A program made the position numbers and the translations under genes. A stretch of 33,918 nt of DNA from Pseudoflavitalea rhizosphaerae (lineage in GTDB: Bacteria; Bacteroidota; Bacteroidia; Chitinophagales; Chitinophagaceae), in NCBI RefSeq assembly GCF_003991355.1, contig NZ_RCSU01000018.1, positions 91,811 to 125,728 of the forward strand, read 5' to 3'. The number at the start of each line of letters is the position of its first letter. Position 1 is the stretch's first letter. Shown here in pieces: positions 25,852-33,918 of this stretch. The notes under the pieces were generated by a model. That model saw only the letters and a list, made by a program, of their open reading frames with translations, did no database searches and had not been told where the DNA came from.

Positions 25852-28359
25852 TTATTTTCCGTTTGCTGCTTTTGCCAGTTTCAGTTCCAGGTCTACCAGG
25901 TGAGCTTTTGTTAAAGCATCGCTGGTTTTACCGATAGCCTGCTTAACTACCGGCAGCAGGGATTTCAATTCTGCAATAGAAATGGAATAAGAGTCAGTTT
26001 CGATATAAGGATTCGGCTCTCCCGGATTGGCATTACTGGCGGTATTGGCCAGGTTGAAAGACAGTGCGCCCACATAGGCTTTCTGGATCGCGCGGCGATA
26101 ACCGTCGATCTTCACGGAAGGTTGTTTCAATTCTTTCCATACATTATTGCGCAGCATCGCCAGGTATTGATCAGTACCCAGTGTTTTTACATTCCCGAAG
26201 CGTTTTTCATTATTCACTACGTTCTGGATCACCGGTGCATCCAGCAGGGTATTGATCACGCGCATCTGAATGTCTTCCACAAAATTCGCATAGGGGCCGC
26301 TGGTACCCATTGTTCTGTCTGTGATCTTGTCTGAGAGCAGCCAGGTGGGTGTGGTAAGTACTTCATCGATCAGGAAGTTCATGGCATCCACCTGTTTTTC
26401 TTTGGCTACCGGGACTACTACCGCTTTTGCATCATTGTCTGTGCGAATGGTGAGGGTTGTTCCCCCCATGAATTTGATCACATGGCCTACATACCTGAAG
26501 TATTGATTGGCTGTTTGATTGTACATCTGCGCAAGGTCCCTGTTGAAACCATCATCCGTTTTAGTCCATTCTGGCAAACCTTCAATTACGCGTTTGAGAT
26601 TTTTTATACCATATGCATTTGCTTTGGCCGGATTATCACCCAGGTCTTCAGCCTGGCTGCGTGGATCATGGCTGCCTGTTTCATAGCTGCCGAAAAGCAG
26701 GCGCGAATTGGCATTGAGTTTTTTGGTGGTAAGATCATAAAGCTCTTTCTTTTCTTCACTGGCAGCTTTGCCTGTGTATTTGTAGCCCCATTCTATGGCC
26801 CAGTTGTCGTACTCGCCGATCCTTGGGAAGAGCAGTTCCTGCGGGATATTATCTTCAGGCTGCGCTACATAGTTGAAGCGTGCATAGTCCATGATGCTGG
26901 CAGTATGACCATGTTCTTTCAGGTAGTTGATATCTCGCAGGCTTTCAACGGGGGTCTGACTGCTGCTGATATGATTATGCCTGAGGCCAAGCGTATGGCC
27001 TACTTCATGGCTTGATACGAACCGGATCAGTTGTCCCATCAGTTCTTCACTGAATTTCATTTTGCGTGCTTCGGGATCATTGGGAGCGGCCTGCACCATA
27101 TACCAGTCGTGCACCAGGCTCATCACGTTATGATACCAGCCAATATGGCTTTGGATGATCTCGCCGCTGCGGGGATCGTTCACGTTAGGGCCATAGGCAT
27201 TGGGGATCTCTGATGGGAAATAACGGATGAATGAATAGCGGGCATCATCCATATCCATGGTGGTATCGTTCTCCGGCCATTCTTTTCCTACGATGGCATT
27301 TTTGAAACCTGCTTTCTCGAATGCTTTGGCCCAGTCGTTCACACCAAGGATCAAATATTTTCTCCATTGTTTGGGAGTATTGGGATCGATATAGAACACG
27401 ATGGGTTTTGCAGGTTCTACCAGCTGTCCGCTTTTGTAGCGGGCCATGTCTTCAGGCTTCGGCTCCAGTCTCCATCTAACCACGAACTGCTGTGTTTCCG
27501 ATTTTTGTTGTTTATCTCCGAACACATAAGAGTAGTTGGCAAAATACCCGATGCGCGGATCCATAATGCGACGTTGCATTGGCACATGCGGAAGCGCAAT
27601 GAAGCTGGTCTTCATTTCAATGGTGGCTGGCGCCTGGTCGGCTCTTCCCGTAGCTTTATCTTCTTTAAGCAAAGTGTTGTGGCTGGAAAGCAGCTCTACG
27701 TTCATCGGGAACACTTTGATCTTCATCAGCTCCTGGTCCCTGCGAATATCCAGGATGTTTTTGTTGACGCCTTTAGCCACTTTCTGAACAAAGCTTTGCC
27801 CGTCTTTCAGGAACTTGCTCATATCGATCACATAACTGGCGGAATCTTTCCCATAAGCTTTTATGGGGAATGTACCGGCAACAGGATCGAGGTTAGACAG
27901 CTTCACTGCTTTGGCGATCACTTCGTTGCTGTCCGCATCGGCAATCACTTGTCTGAAACGGATCCTGATATTTTCGTTTTGTGCTTTTTCAAAATAGATG
28001 GTGTTCTCTTCCAGTTCTTCTCCGGCATAGAGGTTGATGCCTCCGGGTCCGCGGTTCACGCGATTGATCACCATGATATCTCTTCCCAGGAGTGTATCTC
28101 CGATCTCGAAAAAAACACTGTCGAGCTCTTTAGAGCTGTATACATTGAAGAGACCTTTTTGTACCGGGAGATTTTTCACAACCTGGTCTAATGGTTTTAC
28201 ACCATTCTTTGCAGGAGGTACTACCGGTGGTTTGGGAGCTGCGGCGGTAGCGGATGCGGGAGCCTTCTTTTGGCTGCCTGCCGCGTTCTTGGTGCCACCT
28301 TTGAACCAGGCACAGGAACCTGCCAGCACGCAGAGGGGCAGATATAAATATTTCTTCAT
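25852..28359 (-). CDS. Zinc-dependent metalloprotease, metzincin type (DUF5117/DUF5118/DUF4953 architecture)
   Basis: This is an 835-residue envelope protease. It starts MKKYLYLPLCVLAGSC, which looks like a lipoprotein signal with C16 acylated, followed by a low-complexity A/P/K linker (about 22-50). The large N-terminal region (about 60-400) carries segments such as VFMVINRVNRGPGG-like DIMVINRVNRGPGG and YFANYSYVFGDKQQ, typical of the Bacteroidota family annotated with DUF5118, DUF5117 and a C-terminal metalloprotease domain. The extended zinc site HEVGHTLGLRH (451-461) is complete (H451, E452, H455, H461), and a downstream SIMDY (M490) fits the metzincin Met-turn. Activity is therefore expected; the substrate is unknown. 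It sits between a lipoprotein gene and fecR in the SusC/SusD operon, suggesting processing of an imported substrate or of envelope proteins in the signalling chain. Confidence 0.9.
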   Translation of the reverse strand: MKKYLYLPLCVLAGSCAWFKGGTKNAAGSQKKAPASATAAAPKPPVVPPAKNGVKPLDQVVKNLPVQKGLFNVYSSKELDSVFFEIGDTLLGRDIMVINRVNRGPGGINLYAGEELEENTIYFEKAQNENIRIRFRQVIADADSNEVIAKAVKLSNLDPVAGTFPIKAYGKDSASYVIDMSKFLKDGQSFVQKVAKGVNKNILDIRRDQELMKIKVFPMNVELLSSHNTLLKEDKATGRADQAPATIEMKTSFIALPHVPMQRRIMDPRIGYFANYSYVFGDKQQKSETQQFVVRWRLEPKPEDMARYKSGQLVEPAKPIVFYIDPNTPKQWRKYLILGVNDWAKAFEKAGFKNAIVGKEWPENDTTMDMDDARYSFIRYFPSEIPNAYGPNVNDPRSGEIIQSHIGWYHNVMSLVHDWYMVQAAPNDPEARKMKFSEELMGQLIRFVSSHEVGHTLGLRHNHISSSQTPVESLRDINYLKEHGHTASIMDYARFNYVAQPEDNIPQELLFPRIGEYDNWAIEWGYKYTGKAASEEKKELYDLTTKKLNANSRLLFGSYETGSHDPRSQAEDLGDNPAKANAYGIKNLKRVIEGLPEWTKTDDGFNRDLAQMYNQTANQYFRYVGHVIKFMGGTTLTIRTDNDAKAVVVPVAKEKQVDAMNFLIDEVLTTPTWLLSDKITDRTMGTSGPYANFVEDIQMRVINTLLDAPVIQNVVNNEKRFGNVKTLGTDQYLAMLRNNVWKELKQPSVKIDGYRRAIQKAYVGALSFNLANTASNANPGEPNPYIETDSYSISIAELKSLLPVVKQAIGKTSDALTKAHLVDLELKLAKAANGK

Positions 28360-28438
28360 GATGCTTTCTCTAACAGTTTTGTACGGTTAATTTTTTTTCA
28401 GTCTGGCCGGAGCCTTACCGGATCCAATGATCAAAAGA

Positions 28439-29008
28439 TCAAAAACAGCTGTTGTTGTTAGCTTTCTTCCTGGCACTGATGCTGAATCCAGGGATCTGTT
28501 GCGCGCTGTTCAGGAATGTTTCAGCCCTTGAGGAAGAATGATTGTCCCACAGCAATACAACAGGCACTGTGTTACCAGCAAACTCAACGGAATAATCCTG
28601 GCGGCTCCCGTTGTTTGCACTATTGCGCAGATCAACGATGAAACCTTTGCCATTACTCTGTTTGGCCCATTGGCTCAATAAAGACAAGGCTAACGGTTTG
28701 TAGTTGTTTACCAGGCTGAGCGCCAGAGAATCGTAATTCGGGTCTGGTAGAGAAAGGGAGTAGTAGGAACTGGCCCCTCCATCGGTTGACAAATCTACTG
28801 AACCTGTTGCAAATGGAAGGCCTGATTTGTGATCAGGGGTGGCCAGTGAGAACAGTGGAATATCAGCAGCCCGGCCATTGTCTGTGAACATAGGGAACTT
28901 TTTGCGTTCCGGCGGCGCCGAGGGGCCTGCACTACAGGATACCAGCGCTCCTGCAAGTAAAACCACCGCAGTCATTTTCCGGAATTGAGCAGTACTTCTT
29001 AAAGGCAT
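28439..29008 (-). CDS. Small lipoprotein resembling a truncated S41 (C-terminal processing) protease domain
   Basis: This is a 189-residue putative lipoprotein: basic start, hydrophobic core, lipobox ALVSC with C25. It has no firm family recognisable by eye. Two segments resemble S41 peptidase core strands: GFIVDLRNSANNGS (122-135), like the family's DLRNNGGG strand-turn, and VPVVLLWDN-HSSSRAETFLN (148-167), like the segment that carries the catalytic serine before A-E. The region that would hold the catalytic lysine is missing, because the protein ends soon afterwards in a short Asn-rich tail (KKANNNSCF). If the resemblance is real, it is a short and probably inactive relative. It is the first gene of the - strand run, 79 bp ahead of the metalloprotease gene with no clear promoter between, and divergent from the ECF sigma gene. 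The reading frame and lipoprotein signal are convincing; the S41 relation is tentative. Confidence 0.65.
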   Translation of the reverse strand: MPLRSTAQFRKMTAVVLLAGALVSCSAGPSAPPERKKFPMFTDNGRAADIPLFSLATPDHKSGLPFATGSVDLSTDGGASSYYSLSLPDPNYDSLALSLVNNYKPLALSLLSQWAKQSNGKGFIVDLRNSANNGSRQDYSVEFAGNTVPVVLLWDNHSSSRAETFLNSAQQIPGFSISARKKANNNSCF

Positions 29009-29090
29009 AACTTAATGTAGGTTATGGGATGATGAAAGAAGTTAGAACACCCTCCCCCAATGTTTGAACTAGCCCGTTTCAAATTATTTT

Positions 29091-29123
29091 TTTGTAACCA
29101 TTCACCCTCCCTGTTTTATTTTG
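29091..29123 (+). promoter_or_regulatory. Promoter of the ECF sigma factor gene
   Basis: TTTG (29091-29094), 21 bases, TTATTTTG (29116-29123): a perfect -33 box and a near-consensus -7 box (one mismatch to TAnnTTTG), 54 bp before the ATG at 29178. No equally good box was found for the divergent lipoprotein gene in the same 169-bp gap. Confidence 0.5.
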
Positions 29124-29141
29124 AATTCCCTAACTTAGCCA

Positions 29142-29169
29142 GCTTGCAAAGCAGTGCCAGCCTGCAAGC
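29142..29169 (+). promoter_or_regulatory. Inverted repeat in the leader of the sigma factor gene
   Basis: GCTTGCA (29142-29148), 14 bases, TGCAAGC (29163-29169) form a perfect 7-bp dyad in the predicted 5' leader, ending 8 bp before the ATG. It could be a leader hairpin affecting translation or a binding site. Confidence 0.3.
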
Positions 29170-29177
29170 CAGAACTA

Positions 29178-29774
29178 ATGACAGAGCTTAATCACTTCCC
29201 GGACAATATCATTCCTGCATTCCAGCAAGGGGACCAGCAGGCATTTACTGTCTTTTTCAGACAGTACTACAGGCCGCTCTGTTTTTTTGCCGAACAACTG
29301 TTAGGATCCATGAGTGAGGCAGAAGATATTGTGAAAGACAGTTATCTCAAACTCTGGAACAAACGCGCAGACTTCGATCATCCGCAAAGCATCAAAAGCT
29401 TTCTCTATACCGCCACCCGCAATGCTTCGCTTAACCATCTCCGTCATCAAAAGGTGAAGAATAATTTTCAGAAAGAGATGAATTATCTCGATGATCAGAA
29501 AGGTGATGAGCTCGTATTACAACAAATGATCCGCTCGGAACTGATGCGGTCCATCTACCAGGAGATCGAAAAGCTGCCGGAAAAAAGACAGCAGGTTTTC
29601 AGGATGATCTATTTTGACGGATTGAAAAATGAAGAGATCGCCGCTAAACTCGGCATTTCTGTCTTTACCGTGAAAGAACATAAAGCGAAAGCCCTGGCTC
29701 AACTGCGGTTGAAATTCTCTGATGAACAGCTCATGATATTCTTCATCATCTGCGGCGCCGCTGCCTTCAATTAA
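29178..29774 (+). CDS. ECF RNA polymerase sigma factor (sigma-70 family)
   Basis: This 198-residue extracytoplasmic-function sigma factor has region 2 at about 22-90 (AFTVFFRQYYRPLCFFA, EAEDIVKDSYLKLW, SFLYTATRNASLNHLR) and region 4 at about 133-182 (LPEKRQQVFRMIYFDGLKNEEIA, LGISVFTVKEHKAKAL). Region 3 is absent, as expected. I chose the ATG at 29178; a GTG at 29154 in the same frame would add eight residues. A short hydrophobic C-terminal tail (LMIFFIICGAAAFN) follows region 4, as in many Bacteroidota ECF factors. It is divergent from the run that contains fecR and susC/susD, and co-directional with the TonB receptor and phytase downstream (154-bp gap). It probably drives the FecR-controlled operon and perhaps the phytase unit; both are inference. 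Confidence 0.94.
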   Translation: MTELNHFPDNIIPAFQQGDQQAFTVFFRQYYRPLCFFAEQLLGSMSEAEDIVKDSYLKLWNKRADFDHPQSIKSFLYTATRNASLNHLRHQKVKNNFQKEMNYLDDQKGDELVLQQMIRSELMRSIYQEIEKLPEKRQQVFRMIYFDGLKNEEIAAKLGISVFTVKEHKAKALAQLRLKFSDEQLMIFFIICGAAAFN

Positions 29775-29928
29775 CTGGAACCCGCTCATTTTCAAATCCC
29801 ATTTCTTTTTCTTCATATTCCCCTAACAATTACTTCAACATTGCATAACATGCCGGAATGAGCCCCTGCACTATGCTTCAAATACCTTCGCGCCGGGAAA
29901 TATCCCATACTCACCAACAATTCAGTTT

Positions 29929-32787
29929 ATGAAAAAATTGTACGCAGTACTGGTAGCTACCTTGCTGACCAGCATCGCTATGGCTCAATCCGCCATCATC
30001 AGGATCAAAGTGATAGATGAGCAACACCTCCTTCTCCCGGGCGCCAGTATCCGGCTCGATGAAAAAGGCGCCCGCGCTGTTTCCGGCAATGATGGAATTG
30101 CCACTCTCATGAATGTACCCAACGGAAAACACACTATTACGGTTACCTATATCGGCTATCAAACCCTCACTCTCGATTTCGAAAATGGCGGCAAGCCGGT
30201 TGAGCTCACTGCTAAAATGAAATCAGGATCCAACTCACTGCAATCCATACTCGTAATGGGTGATCGCATGAAAGGCCAGGCCAAAGCCCTGAACCAGCAA
30301 AAGAATTCCGACAATATCACCAATATCATCAGCGCCGACCAGATTGGCCGTTTCCCGGACGCCAATATCGGAGATGCCATCAAACGCGTTCCCGGCATCA
30401 CCATGCAGAACGACCAGGGCGAAGCACGCAATATAGTAGTGCGCGGCATGGGCCCGGAATTCAACTCCGTTACTTTCAATGGCGAACGCATCCCATCTGC
30501 AGAAGGTGATAACCGTCGTATCCAGATGGACCTGATCCCTACCGATATGGTGCAGACTGTTGAAGTGAACAAAACACTCACTGCCGATATGGATGCAGAT
30601 GCCATTGGTGGTTCCGTGAACCTGGTTACCCGCTCCACACCAACGGGCCTACGTCTCTCCGGTACTGTAGCAGGTGGCTTCAGTCCTATACGCGACAATG
30701 GCTTCAATGGAACAGCCAGCCTGGTAGTAGGTACGCGTTTCTTCAAAGACAAGCTGGGCGTAATGTTCAGCGGATCTTACAATCGAAACAAATTCGGTTC
30801 AGACAACGTGGAAAATGTTTGGAGCAAAGATGCAAATGGCAAGCTCTTTATCAGCGACAATGATATCAGGGTATATGATGAACTGCGTATCCGTCGCAGC
30901 ACAGCCGCTACCATCGATTACAAGATCAATGCACTGCACACCCTCACACTCACCGGCAGCTACAACTGGCGCGATGATAAAGAAAACCGCTTCCGCCTCC
31001 GCCATCGCTATCGCGGTGAGGCCAACGAGCCTGACCCGGATGAACTGATATATGACGGAAAAGGTAATATCACCGGCTATACAAATGGTGAAGTGCTGCG
31101 CCAGACAAAAGGTGGCCTGGACAATAGCCGTAATGAGAACCGCCGCCTGGAAGACCAGCGCGTTCGCTCACTTGCGCTGAAAGGAGATCATATCTTCGGC
31201 AGGCTACGCGCCAAATGGAGCGCACAATACGCTAAAGCCTCAGAGAAAAGACCGAACGAAAGATATATCGCTATGGGCCGCAGGAATATTACTGTGAACC
31301 AGAATATCGATGACCTTGAAACACCGCTGCTAACAGATAATACCGCCCTCACAGGTTACACGCGCCTGTCTGAGCTCTCAGAACAATTCCAGGATCAGTT
31401 TGAAGAAGACTTCAACGGGAAACTCAACCTGGAGTACCCCGTCAGCATCATCCCTCAGCAAAAAGGCTGGTTGAAAATTGGTGGCCGCATCAGAAGCAAA
31501 ACCAAAGAGCGTAACAATAATTTCTTTGAATACGAACCTGCTGCCAGCTTCGGTAATATTTCGCTCCTGCCATTGGTAGACAAAACCAACAGCGGTTTCC
31601 ACCCAGGTGGTAAATATGTAGCTGGTCAGTTCATCGATCCTGAATTCCTGGGACAGCTGAATTTCAAAAATGGCAGCCTGTTTGAAGAATCAGATGTGCC
31701 CGGCGAATACCTCAGCGGTAATTTCAAAGCAAAAGAACTGGTTACAGCTGGCTTCCTGATGCTGAAACAGGATATCACAGAGAAATTTTCCGTGAACCTC
31801 GGTGTTCGTATCGAGAACACGCATATCGATTACACCGGTAACATCGTAGAAGATGAAGAAGTGTTCAAAGGCACTGCCAGCAATAAGAACGATTATACGG
31901 ACGTACTCCCAAACATCAACCTGAAATACCGTGTAAACAATTACTTTGTGCTGAAAGCCGCCTGGACCAACTCATTGGCCCGTCCCAAGTATTTTGACCT
32001 GGTCCCTTACTTCAATGTAAAACCCGGCGACCAGGAAATTGCAGCAGGCAACCCTGCCCTGGATCCAGTGAAGTCATCCAACCTGGACCTGATGAGCGAA
32101 TACTATTTCAAAACAGTAGGCCTTCTTTCTGCCGGTGTATTCTATAAGAAACTGGACGGATTCTACTACACTTATATCGACAACACATTTACCAATGCGA
32201 AGTTTGAAGCCCTCTTCCCGAATGTGGTCAACCCGGTCCCCACAGGCGAGAACTGGACATTCACACAACGCCGCAATGGTGATGGCGCCGATGTTTACGG
32301 ATTTGAAGTAGCGCTGCAACGTCAGCTTGACTTCCTCCCCGGCTTCTGGAAAGGATTTGGCGTGTACCTCAATTACACTTACACACACTCCAAAGCCAAA
32401 GGCATTTATTCTCCCGAAGGAGAACTCGTACGCAACAATGTGAAACTGCCCGGCGCAGCTCCCAATATCTTCAATGCATCTCTGAGCTACGAAACCAAAC
32501 GTTTCTCTGCCAGGATCTCCGCCAACTACACATCTTCGTATGTTGATGATAGTGATGACGCAGGCTACAATGCAGACAGTTTCTACGACAGGTTCTACGA
32601 TAAACAATTCTTCCTCGATGCCAATGCTTCTTACGCCATCACTCCAAAATGGAGGATCTTTGCCGAGGCCAACAACCTTACGGACCAACCACTCCGTTAT
32701 TACCAGGGCGAAAAGAACAAAACAGCACAAGTTGAATACTACGGTTCCAAATTCAACCTGGGCGTAAAATTCGACCTCGTAAAGTAA
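29929..32787 (+). CDS. TonB-dependent receptor, probable phytate/inositol-phosphate importer
   Basis: This 952-residue outer-membrane receptor begins with a signal peptide (cleavage near AMA-Q, about residue 19) and a carboxypeptidase-like domain (about 20-98: LPGASIRLDEKGARAVSGND). The plug domain starts IGRFPDANIGDAIKRVPG (R141 onward) and includes IVVRGMGPEFNSVTFNG and DADAIGGSVNLVTRS. This plug signature marks the Caulobacter-type TonB receptor branch, distinct from SusC and from the siderophore receptor at 11.3 kb. The barrel ends GSKFNLGVKFDLVK. It lies 26 bp upstream of the phytase gene, so one transcript is likely and the imported compound is probably phytate or its dephosphorylated products (inference from the neighbour only). 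The 154-bp gap before it shows no convincing promoter (TACCTTCG at 29883 is a weak candidate). Confidence 0.9.
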   Translation: MKKLYAVLVATLLTSIAMAQSAIIRIKVIDEQHLLLPGASIRLDEKGARAVSGNDGIATLMNVPNGKHTITVTYIGYQTLTLDFENGGKPVELTAKMKSGSNSLQSILVMGDRMKGQAKALNQQKNSDNITNIISADQIGRFPDANIGDAIKRVPGITMQNDQGEARNIVVRGMGPEFNSVTFNGERIPSAEGDNRRIQMDLIPTDMVQTVEVNKTLTADMDADAIGGSVNLVTRSTPTGLRLSGTVAGGFSPIRDNGFNGTASLVVGTRFFKDKLGVMFSGSYNRNKFGSDNVENVWSKDANGKLFISDNDIRVYDELRIRRSTAATIDYKINALHTLTLTGSYNWRDDKENRFRLRHRYRGEANEPDPDELIYDGKGNITGYTNGEVLRQTKGGLDNSRNENRRLEDQRVRSLALKGDHIFGRLRAKWSAQYAKASEKRPNERYIAMGRRNITVNQNIDDLETPLLTDNTALTGYTRLSELSEQFQDQFEEDFNGKLNLEYPVSIIPQQKGWLKIGGRIRSKTKERNNNFFEYEPAASFGNISLLPLVDKTNSGFHPGGKYVAGQFIDPEFLGQLNFKNGSLFEESDVPGEYLSGNFKAKELVTAGFLMLKQDITEKFSVNLGVRIENTHIDYTGNIVEDEEVFKGTASNKNDYTDVLPNINLKYRVNNYFVLKAAWTNSLARPKYFDLVPYFNVKPGDQEIAAGNPALDPVKSSNLDLMSEYYFKTVGLLSAGVFYKKLDGFYYTYIDNTFTNAKFEALFPNVVNPVPTGENWTFTQRRNGDGADVYGFEVALQRQLDFLPGFWKGFGVYLNYTYTHSKAKGIYSPEGELVRNNVKLPGAAPNIFNASLSYETKRFSARISANYTSSYVDDSDDAGYNADSFYDRFYDKQFFLDANASYAITPKWRIFAEANNLTDQPLRYYQGEKNKTAQVEYYGSKFNLGVKFDLVK

Positions 32788-32813
32788 ATTACACTGATCG
32801 TTAAAACAAGTTG

Positions 32814-33869
32814 ATGAAGCATACAATAATATCACTGTTCACCATCTCACTGCTTGCCTGTACTGAGCAAAAGAAGGTCGCTGCACTGGACCCTAATGCA
32901 CTCAAGCCAGTAGTGGTAACAGAAAAAGTACCCTACGATACGGATGATCCGGCCATCTGGATCCATCCAACGGACAAATCACAAAGCCTGATCATCGGCA
33001 CCGACAAAGAAACTGGCGGGGGCCTCTATGCTTTCGACCTCAAAGGAAAGATCATACGCAAAGCGGTTGGGCTGCAACGCCCCAATAATGTGGACATCGC
33101 TTATGGTGTGATGCTCGGTGGTCAAAAGAAAGACCTTGCAGTCGTAACTGAACGCGAAACCAACAAGCTTCGATTCTTCTCTTTGCCCGATATGAAAGAA
33201 GCAGGCACGGGACTGGAAGTATTTGAAGGCGAAGGCGCGCGGAAACCAATGGGCATTGCCATATACACAAGACCGTCAGACAATGCCAGTTTTGTTGTGG
33301 TAGGAAGAAAAACAGGCCCTTCAGGCTCCTATCTCTGGCAGTACCGGATCCTGGATGAGAAAGGACAACCCGCCATGAGGCTCGTTCGCAAGTTTGGTGA
33401 ATACAGCGGTAAGAAAGAGATCGAATCCATCGCTGTAGATAATGAGAACGGTTATATTTATTACTCCGATGAGCAGGCCGGCATACATAAATACCATGCA
33501 GACCCTGCCAAAGGCAATGAAGAGCTGGCCTTCTTCGGTCAGCAGGATTTCAAAAAAGACATCGAAGGGATCTCTTTTTACAAATTCCCTGACGGCTCCG
33601 GCTATATTGTGGTTTCCGATCAACAGGCCAATCGATTCAATTTCTATCCCAGGGAAGGCAGCAAGGCTAACCCACATGAACATGCGCGAATTGCCAGTCT
33701 TCCTTTCTCAACACAGGAAAGCGATGGCAGCGAAACCACATCAGTGAGCCTTCCCGGCTTTACCGGTGGATTGTTTGTAGCGATGAGCACAGACAGGACC
33801 TTTCAATATTATCGTTGGGAGGATATTGCCAAAGCCGCGTCGCTAAGAATACTAAATACTTCAGAATAA
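32814..33869 (+). CDS. Beta-propeller phytase (3-phytase) lipoprotein
   Basis: This enzyme releases phosphate from phytate with calcium as cofactor. The 351-residue protein starts at the ATG at 32814 (a TTG sits directly before it) with a lipoprotein signal, ISLLAC, C16 acylated, so it is anchored in the membrane and possibly surface-exposed. Family signatures of the six-bladed propeller are present: YDTDDPAIWIHP (41-52, calcium-binding aspartates), IIGTDKETGGG (60-70), LQRPNNVD (87-94), KKEIESIAVDNENGYIYYSD, KDIEGISFYKFPDGSGYIVV-SDQQANRFNFY, and a final blade ending TFQYYRWEDIA. Length is typical. It follows the TonB receptor by 26 bp. No stem-loop terminator is seen before a REP-like hairpin about 25 bp downstream. 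Confidence 0.93.
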   Translation: MKHTIISLFTISLLACTEQKKVAALDPNALKPVVVTEKVPYDTDDPAIWIHPTDKSQSLIIGTDKETGGGLYAFDLKGKIIRKAVGLQRPNNVDIAYGVMLGGQKKDLAVVTERETNKLRFFSLPDMKEAGTGLEVFEGEGARKPMGIAIYTRPSDNASFVVVGRKTGPSGSYLWQYRILDEKGQPAMRLVRKFGEYSGKKEIESIAVDNENGYIYYSDEQAGIHKYHADPAKGNEELAFFGQQDFKKDIEGISFYKFPDGSGYIVVSDQQANRFNFYPREGSKANPHEHARIASLPFSTQESDGSETTSVSLPGFTGGLFVAMSTDRTFQYYRWEDIAKAASLRILNTSE

Positions 33870-33891
33870 TACATTTTATCAGGGTGTGGCC

Positions 33892-33918
33892 AGTCGCTCG
33901 CCTCCCGGCGAGCAATGT
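33892..33918. repeat. REP-like hairpin, cut by the window edge
   Basis: GCTCGCC-TCCC-GGCGAGC (33896-33913) preceded by AGTC is the same core as in the palindrome inside GH10 (9971-9991). The only differences are at two paired positions, where C-G replaces G-C. It lies 22 bp after the phytase stop codon in the normal intergenic position for such elements; any second arm is outside the window. Confidence 0.75.

Noticed and set aside
27367-28191. 274-codon open frame antisense to the metalloprotease gene
   Set aside because: No domain pattern, and high stop-free length is explained by codon use of the real gene on the other strand.
28428-28441. TGATC-AAAA-GATCA dyad at the end of the small lipoprotein gene
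   Set aside because: Only 5 bp per arm, A/T-rich and without a T-tract on the transcribed strand; too weak to call a terminator or operator.
29883-29890. TACCTTCG as a promoter box for the TonB receptor-phytase unit
   Set aside because: One mismatch to TAnnTTTG and no -33 element at the right distance; not strong enough to list as a feature.

Overview
The window (about 33.9 kb, roughly half G+C) looks like chromosome from a soil or plant-litter member of the Bacteroidota, most likely Chitinophagaceae. The reasons are a SusC/SusD pair preceded by a FecR-type anti-sigma factor, several large TonB receptors with carboxypeptidase-like N-terminal domains, the absence of Shine-Dalgarno sequences, and promoter-like TAnnTTTG boxes. 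The family-level placement is inference.

Left third (1-11.1 kb, + strand): the end of a LacI-family regulator, then a tightly packed glucuronoxylan operon: GH67 alpha-glucuronidase, SDR oxidoreductase, GH115 alpha-glucuronidase, GH43, GH3 with an embedded PA14 domain, and GH10 endoxylanase. Gaps between operon genes are 2-17 bp. Together they can cut the xylan backbone (GH10), remove (methyl)glucuronic acid from polymer (GH115) and from oligomers (GH67), and release xylose or arabinose (GH43, GH3). The GH10 gene carries a 120-bp nested palindromic element inserted in frame just after the signal peptide. A related hairpin appears at the right edge of the window.

Middle (11.3-19.5 kb): a siderophore-type TonB receptor with a strong terminator, a type II NADH dehydrogenase, then on the - strand the bacterial RNA-repair operon hen1-pnkp (3'-end 2'-O-methyltransferase plus kinase-phosphatase-ligase). 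This operon has a good Bacteroidota promoter with a perfect 16-bp palindrome over the expected start point. The 3' end of pnkp is mirrored by a degenerate inverted copy in the gap towards the NADH dehydrogenase gene.

Right (19.6-29 kb, - strand): an apparent operon of a short S41-protease-like lipoprotein, a metzincin-type metalloprotease lipoprotein, FecR, an STN-domain SusC and a SusD, ending at a clear terminator. An ECF sigma factor is divergently transcribed from the same intergenic region. This looks like a cell-surface-signalling nutrient locus linked to proteases.

Right edge (29.1-33.9 kb, + strand): the ECF sigma factor, a TonB receptor and a beta-propeller phytase lipoprotein, probably a phytate or organic-phosphate acquisition unit.
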